Assembly (NCBI GenBank): GCA_021372715.1
Contig: JAJFTX010000140.1
Coordinates: forward strand, 1 to 10,047
DNA: 10,047 nt
Direction: 5' to 3'
Origin: Methanobacterium sp.
GTDB taxonomy: Archaea; Methanobacteriota; Methanobacteria; Methanobacteriales; Methanobacteriaceae
The notes below the pieces were generated by a model, which saw only the letters and a list, made by a program, of their open reading frames with translations, did no database searches and was not told where the DNA came from. The translations under genes and the position numbers were made by a program. Each line of letters opens with the position of its first letter. The stretch's first letter is position 1. Below, piece by piece: positions 7,231 through 10,047 of this stretch.

Positions 7231-7593
7231 ATGAAATCATATGATAATTTCTTTATAAAAGCTAAAGACCTTAAAGAAAGTAGAGAATTCTATGAAAATA
7301 AGTTAGGATTATCTTTAAAGTTCAATTTCCAGGATAAAGGCATGATAGCATTCAATGTTGGAGATGAAGAACCTGCAATTATATTAAAAGATGTAAAGGC
7401 ATTTCCTGATATAAAACCCACTATATGGTTCGTGGTAGAAGACGTTGGTGAAGAATATCAGAAACTTAAAGGTAAGGGTGTTAAATTCCTATCAGAACCA
7501 TTTGAAATACTCACTGGAATGGCAGTTGAGTTTGAAGATCCATCTGGTAATAGATTGGGAATAACTGATTATGAAAAAGTAAGGAAAGATTAG
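7231..7593 (+). CDS. VOC family (glyoxalase/bleomycin resistance/dioxygenase fold) protein
   Basis: 120 residues, the normal size of a single-module vicinal oxygen chelate protein made of two beta-alpha-beta-beta-beta units. The first unit has FIKAKDLKESREFYENKLGL (residues 8-27), the typical entry strand and helix. The second has IWFVVEDVGEEYQKLKGKGV (65-84) and ends with VEFEDPSGNRLGI (99-111), in which Glu100 fits the usual metal ligand. The first-half ligand, normally His at the position of residue 6, appears to be Asn, so the metal site may be altered or absent. The substrate is unknown; options include glyoxalase-like activity or ligand sequestration. The start ATG follows AGGTGA (7221-7226) with 4 spacer bases. 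Its stop codon overlaps the stop of the convergent hydrolase. Confidence 0.88.
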   Translation: MKSYDNFFIKAKDLKESREFYENKLGLSLKFNFQDKGMIAFNVGDEEPAIILKDVKAFPDIKPTIWFVVEDVGEEYQKLKGKGVKFLSEPFEILTGMAVEFEDPSGNRLGITDYEKVRKD

Positions 7594-8270
7594 TTAATAT
7601 TAAGATCCTTAACAAAATCCTTCATCAACTCCTTACCACCAGAAAGCACAGGTGCTGTATGCCCGGTTAAAATTATTTCAAAATCAATATCAAGTAATTT
7701 TCTCATGGAGGCGTCGTACTTCTCTGGCTCAAGTATCAACCGCTCACCGGGACTCTGCAGCTTTCCCTTAGTATATTGTAGATTATCACCCACGAATATT
7801 ACCTTATTTTCCGGATTATAAAGACATATACTGCCCGGCGAATGACCGGGAGTGTGAATAACCTGATATCCTCCTATTAAATCACCATCTTTAAGTAAAA
7901 TTTCGGGTTCCACAGGTTTAGTCCCATATAATGCTTTTAATAATTTTATAATAACGTTCATAAATGCTCCACCAACATGTTTTTCTTTTCCCCGAATGTA
8001 ATCTGCGTCTGCAGAGTGAATAGCTACTTTTGCCCCGGTGATTTCTTTAATTTTACTGAGGCTTCCCACATGATCGAAATGATTATGAGTTATGATAATG
8101 GTTTTTATATCATGAGGGCTTTGTTTTAATATTGTTTCGACGTATTTGATTATTTTAGATGAATTTCCAGGTAAACCCGTGTCTATAAGCATAATTTCAT
8201 CATTATTTACTACTAAGTAGCAATTTACCATTCTTCCACGTAGTTCATGTATTCCATGGATTATTTCCAT
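7590..8270 (-). CDS. Metallo-beta-lactamase-fold metal-dependent hydrolase
   Basis: 226 residues with all MBL-fold metal-binding motifs: T-HNHFDH at 61-67 (His62, His64, Asp66, His67), His143 in HTPGHSPGS (139-147), Asp162 in FVGDN, and His204 in LTGHTAP. This set supports a two-metal (often Zn) site as in glyoxalase II and many thioesterase or lactonase-like hydrolases. The substrate is not determined by sequence. An insert at about 91-124 probably covers the active site. ATG 8270 was chosen because AGGTGA lies 4 bases upstream; a TTG at 8273 abuts that site and is unlikely. It lies 14 bases after the aldo/keto reductase and is likely cotranscribed with it. Its stop overlaps the VOC gene stop by four bases, tail to tail. 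Confidence 0.92.
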   Translation of the reverse strand: MEIIHGIHELRGRMVNCYLVVNNDEIMLIDTGLPGNSSKIIKYVETILKQSPHDIKTIIITHNHFDHVGSLSKIKEITGAKVAIHSADADYIRGKEKHVGGAFMNVIIKLLKALYGTKPVEPEILLKDGDLIGGYQVIHTPGHSPGSICLYNPENKVIFVGDNLQYTKGKLQSPGERLILEPEKYDASMRKLLDIDFEIILTGHTAPVLSGGKELMKDFVKDLNIN

Positions 8271-8284
8271 CAAATCACCTTAAA

Positions 8285-9529
8285 TTAAGTTTTTGTTCGT
8301 GATCTACGGGAGAGACGATTGTTTAAAGATATGAATGCATTTAAAACAGGCATCAACACCGTTCTTGCGATCTTTAATTTATATTTAAATCCACGTCCTT
8401 CCATTTCATGGGAAACATCATTCAGAAGTTCAGGTATTTCCAGTTCTTGAGGGCAAGCTTTAATGCATTTCCCACAATTAGTACAGAGTCCAGCATAAGC
8501 CTCCTGTCCTGAGAAAATTCCACCTAATATTGCAAGATAATCAAAAGTCGGATTGTTATTGAACATATACTTTTGATTATAGATGTTAAAGCATCGTGGA
8601 ATGTCCACTCCACGTGGACAGGGCATACAGTAGCCACACCCTGTGCAATCGACTTTCATAAGATCTGTATAGACTTCTTTAACCCTTTCATAAAGCTCTA
8701 ATTCATCTTCAGTTAATGAATTGGGTAAAACTTCTTCAGCAACCTTTAAGTTTTCTTCAACTTGTTCTATTTCACCCATACCTGAAAAAACTGTGGTAAC
8801 TTCAGGATGATTTAAAACCCAGCGGAGAGCCCAGTCAGCAGGACTTCTTCTGGGGTTTGACTCTTCCCAAATTTCAAGTGCCTTATTTGGAATTTTACCT
8901 GCTAGAAGCCCCCCTTTTAAAGGTTCCATAATGAATATACTTATCCCTTTTGAGTGGGCGTATTCTAATCCTTCAGTACCTGCCTGATTTTTTTCATCCA
9001 AATAATTGTACTGAATTAAACAGACGTCCCATTTATAAGAGTCTATAATTTGTTTAAAGGAATCTAAATCGGAATGGAATGAAAAACCTATGTTATTTAT
9101 TTTCCCCTTTCCTTTGGAATCTTCTAAAAATTCAAAAACTCCTAATTCTTTAAGCTTTTTAAATTTCAGCATGCTTAGGTTGTGAATGAAATAATAGTCA
9201 ATACAGTCTGTCTGGAGCTTTTCAAGCTGTATATTTAGATATTTTTCCATATCTTCATATTTTTTAACTGACCAGGAGGGCATTTTAGTGGAGAGTTTTA
9301 CTTTCTCCCGGTATCCATCTTTAAGGATTTCACCCAGAAATGATTCACTGGAACCACCATGATAAGGATATGCGGTGTCAATAATGTTCACTCCATGATC
9401 TATCGCATAATATATCTGTTTTTTTGCCTTTTCCTTATCTATTCTTCCATTCTTGGTGGGTAATCTCATGGCCCCGAATCCCAGTGCTGAGATTTCATCT
9501 CCGGTTTTTTTTATTTCTCGATATAGCAT
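8285..9529 (-). CDS. Aldo/keto reductase with C-terminal two-cluster 4Fe-4S ferredoxin domain
   Basis: 414 residues from the chosen start. Residues 1 to about 280 form the AKR (beta/alpha)8 barrel: KTGDEISALGFGAMRLP (8-24), and the catalytic tetrad Asp51 and Tyr56 in DTAYPYHGGSSE, Lys82 in STKMPSW and His116 in YYFIHN. The tail carries two cysteine sets, Cys295/298/301/304 (CTGCGYCMPCP) and Cys349/352/355/359 (CTNCGKCIKACP), for [4Fe-4S] clusters. This layout is common in anaerobes and suggests electrons from ferredoxin-type carriers, though the carbonyl substrate is unknown. ATG 9529 follows AGAGGG (9542-9537) with a 7-base spacer and gives the family N-terminus. An upstream ATG at 9580 has no ribosome site and adds 17 unrelated residues. 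It is flanked by a TetR regulator and an MBL hydrolase on the same strand. Confidence 0.93.
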   Translation of the reverse strand: MLYREIKKTGDEISALGFGAMRLPTKNGRIDKEKAKKQIYYAIDHGVNIIDTAYPYHGGSSESFLGEILKDGYREKVKLSTKMPSWSVKKYEDMEKYLNIQLEKLQTDCIDYYFIHNLSMLKFKKLKELGVFEFLEDSKGKGKINNIGFSFHSDLDSFKQIIDSYKWDVCLIQYNYLDEKNQAGTEGLEYAHSKGISIFIMEPLKGGLLAGKIPNKALEIWEESNPRRSPADWALRWVLNHPEVTTVFSGMGEIEQVEENLKVAEEVLPNSLTEDELELYERVKEVYTDLMKVDCTGCGYCMPCPRGVDIPRCFNIYNQKYMFNNNPTFDYLAILGGIFSGQEAYAGLCTNCGKCIKACPQELEIPELLNDVSHEMEGRGFKYKLKIARTVLMPVLNAFISLNNRLSRRSRTKT

Positions 9530-9570
9530 TAGTTTTCCCTCTTTAACTCTAGAATGACTTATTTGCGGAA

Positions 9571-9590
9571 CATTTATCATATTTTTTATT
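9571..9590 (-). promoter_or_regulatory. Candidate promoter for the AKR-MBL pair
   Basis: On the - strand, AATAAAAAATATGATAAATG lies at the tetR stop, with an A-rich stretch leading into a TATA-like AAAAATATG. With usual spacing, transcription would begin near 9556, just ahead of the Shine-Dalgarno at 9542-9537. The gene pair could thus have its own start in addition to read-through from tetR. The palindrome TCTAGA (9548-9553) lies next to that start point. Confidence 0.3.
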
Positions 9591-10047
9591 CATTTGGAAA
9601 TTCCATCCCAGAAGAGATCAAAGGCCATTTCCAAGTTCTTTCTTGTAACTTTTTCGGGATATTTATTGAAATAATTAACTGTAGATACGATATTACCCCA
9701 AAAAAAATCCATTGCCAGTTCAAATGATATTTTTTTCAGTTCTTGTAGTTCCATCCCTTTCTTATATACTCCCATCATATCCTCAGTTATGGTTTCTAGC
9801 TGTTCTTTGGTTAGTGAGGTGATATAGGGTGAGGTATGGAAGGTAAGGATGAATTGAAACTTTTGTGGATTATCAAAGGTATAATAGATAAAAGTGAACC
9901 ATAAATCTTTTAAATTTTCTTTCAAATTTTTTACATCATCGTAATGTCCATGGATCTCATTTAGCATGTTTTCCTTGGTATAAAGATATAGTTGGTTTAT
10001 GAGTTCCTCTTTGGTTTTGAAATAATAGAATAAAGTTCCGGTAGCTA
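9590..10047 (-). CDS. TetR/AcrR family transcriptional regulator, N-terminus cut by window edge
   Basis: The frame stays open to the right edge, so the gene starts outside the window. About 152 residues are visible. The first are ATGTLFYYFKTKEELINQLY, the recognition helix and following helix of a TetR helix-turn-helix, with the diagnostic GTLFYYFKTKEEL motif. The ATG at 9967 is internal and not a start. The remaining, mostly helical part is the ligand-binding and dimerisation domain. It is not similar to a subfamily I know, so the inducer cannot be named. TetR proteins usually repress their own and neighbouring genes. Here the likely targets are the aldo/keto reductase and MBL hydrolase directly downstream on the same strand (60 bases to the reductase start). 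Confidence 0.9.
   Translation of the reverse strand, partial: ATGTLFYYFKTKEELINQLYLYTKENMLNEIHGHYDDVKNLKENLKDLWFTFIYYTFDNPQKFQFILTFHTSPYITSLTKEQLETITEDMMGVYKKGMELQELKKISFELAMDFFWGNIVSTVNYFNKYPEKVTRKNLEMAFDLFWDGISK

Noticed and set aside
8271..8273. TTG start for the MBL hydrolase
   Set aside because: It directly abuts the AGGTGAT ribosome site; ATG 8270 has the spacing seen in the neighbouring VOC gene.

Overview
The window looks like the chromosome of a methanogenic archaeon of the order Methanobacteriales, most like Methanobacterium. The elongation factors and S10 are of archaeal type. From memory, the EF-2 sequence is very close to Methanothermobacter EF-2. Ribosome binding sites are strong archaeal GGAGG/AGGTGAT types, intergenic DNA is very AT-rich, and the tRNA gene does not encode its CCA end. 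No database search was possible, so the taxonomic call rests on recognition of these proteins.

Region 1 (1-4081, + strand) is the distal part of the archaeal str operon: the last codons of ribosomal protein S7, then translation elongation factors EF-2 and EF-1alpha, then ribosomal protein S10. These genes supply the ribosome translocase, the aminoacyl-tRNA carrier and two small-subunit proteins. The EF-1alpha to S10 gap is unusual. It holds a 9-bp hairpin followed by a T-rich tract, spanned by a short open frame that has its own Shine-Dalgarno sequence and runs into the S10 start.

Region 2 (4082-4354) is non-coding apart from a tRNA-Ser(UGA) gene. It is full of small palindromes. It also contains an imperfect tandem duplication (period about 65 bp) of the tRNA leader, including a fossil copy of the first bases of the tRNA.

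Region 3 (4355-7066) holds accessory AT-rich genes: a cysteine-rich DUF1847 protein (-), a divergent AI-2E-family membrane protein (+), and a two-gene convergent unit (-) of a class I SAM methyltransferase followed by a Cdd1-type helix-hairpin-helix protein.

Region 4 (7231-10047) has a VOC (glyoxalase-fold) protein (+) whose stop codon overlaps that of a metallo-beta-lactamase-fold hydrolase (-). The hydrolase lies downstream of an aldo/keto reductase with a two-cluster ferredoxin tail, itself downstream of a TetR-family regulator that runs off the right edge. The TetR-AKR-MBL order and spacing suggest one regulated operon, and the three fold types together invite a carbonyl or electrophile detoxification hypothesis. 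No CRISPR array, insertion sequence or prophage gene was seen. Most of the window is ordinary; the most interesting signals are in the non-coding parts around S10 and the tRNA.
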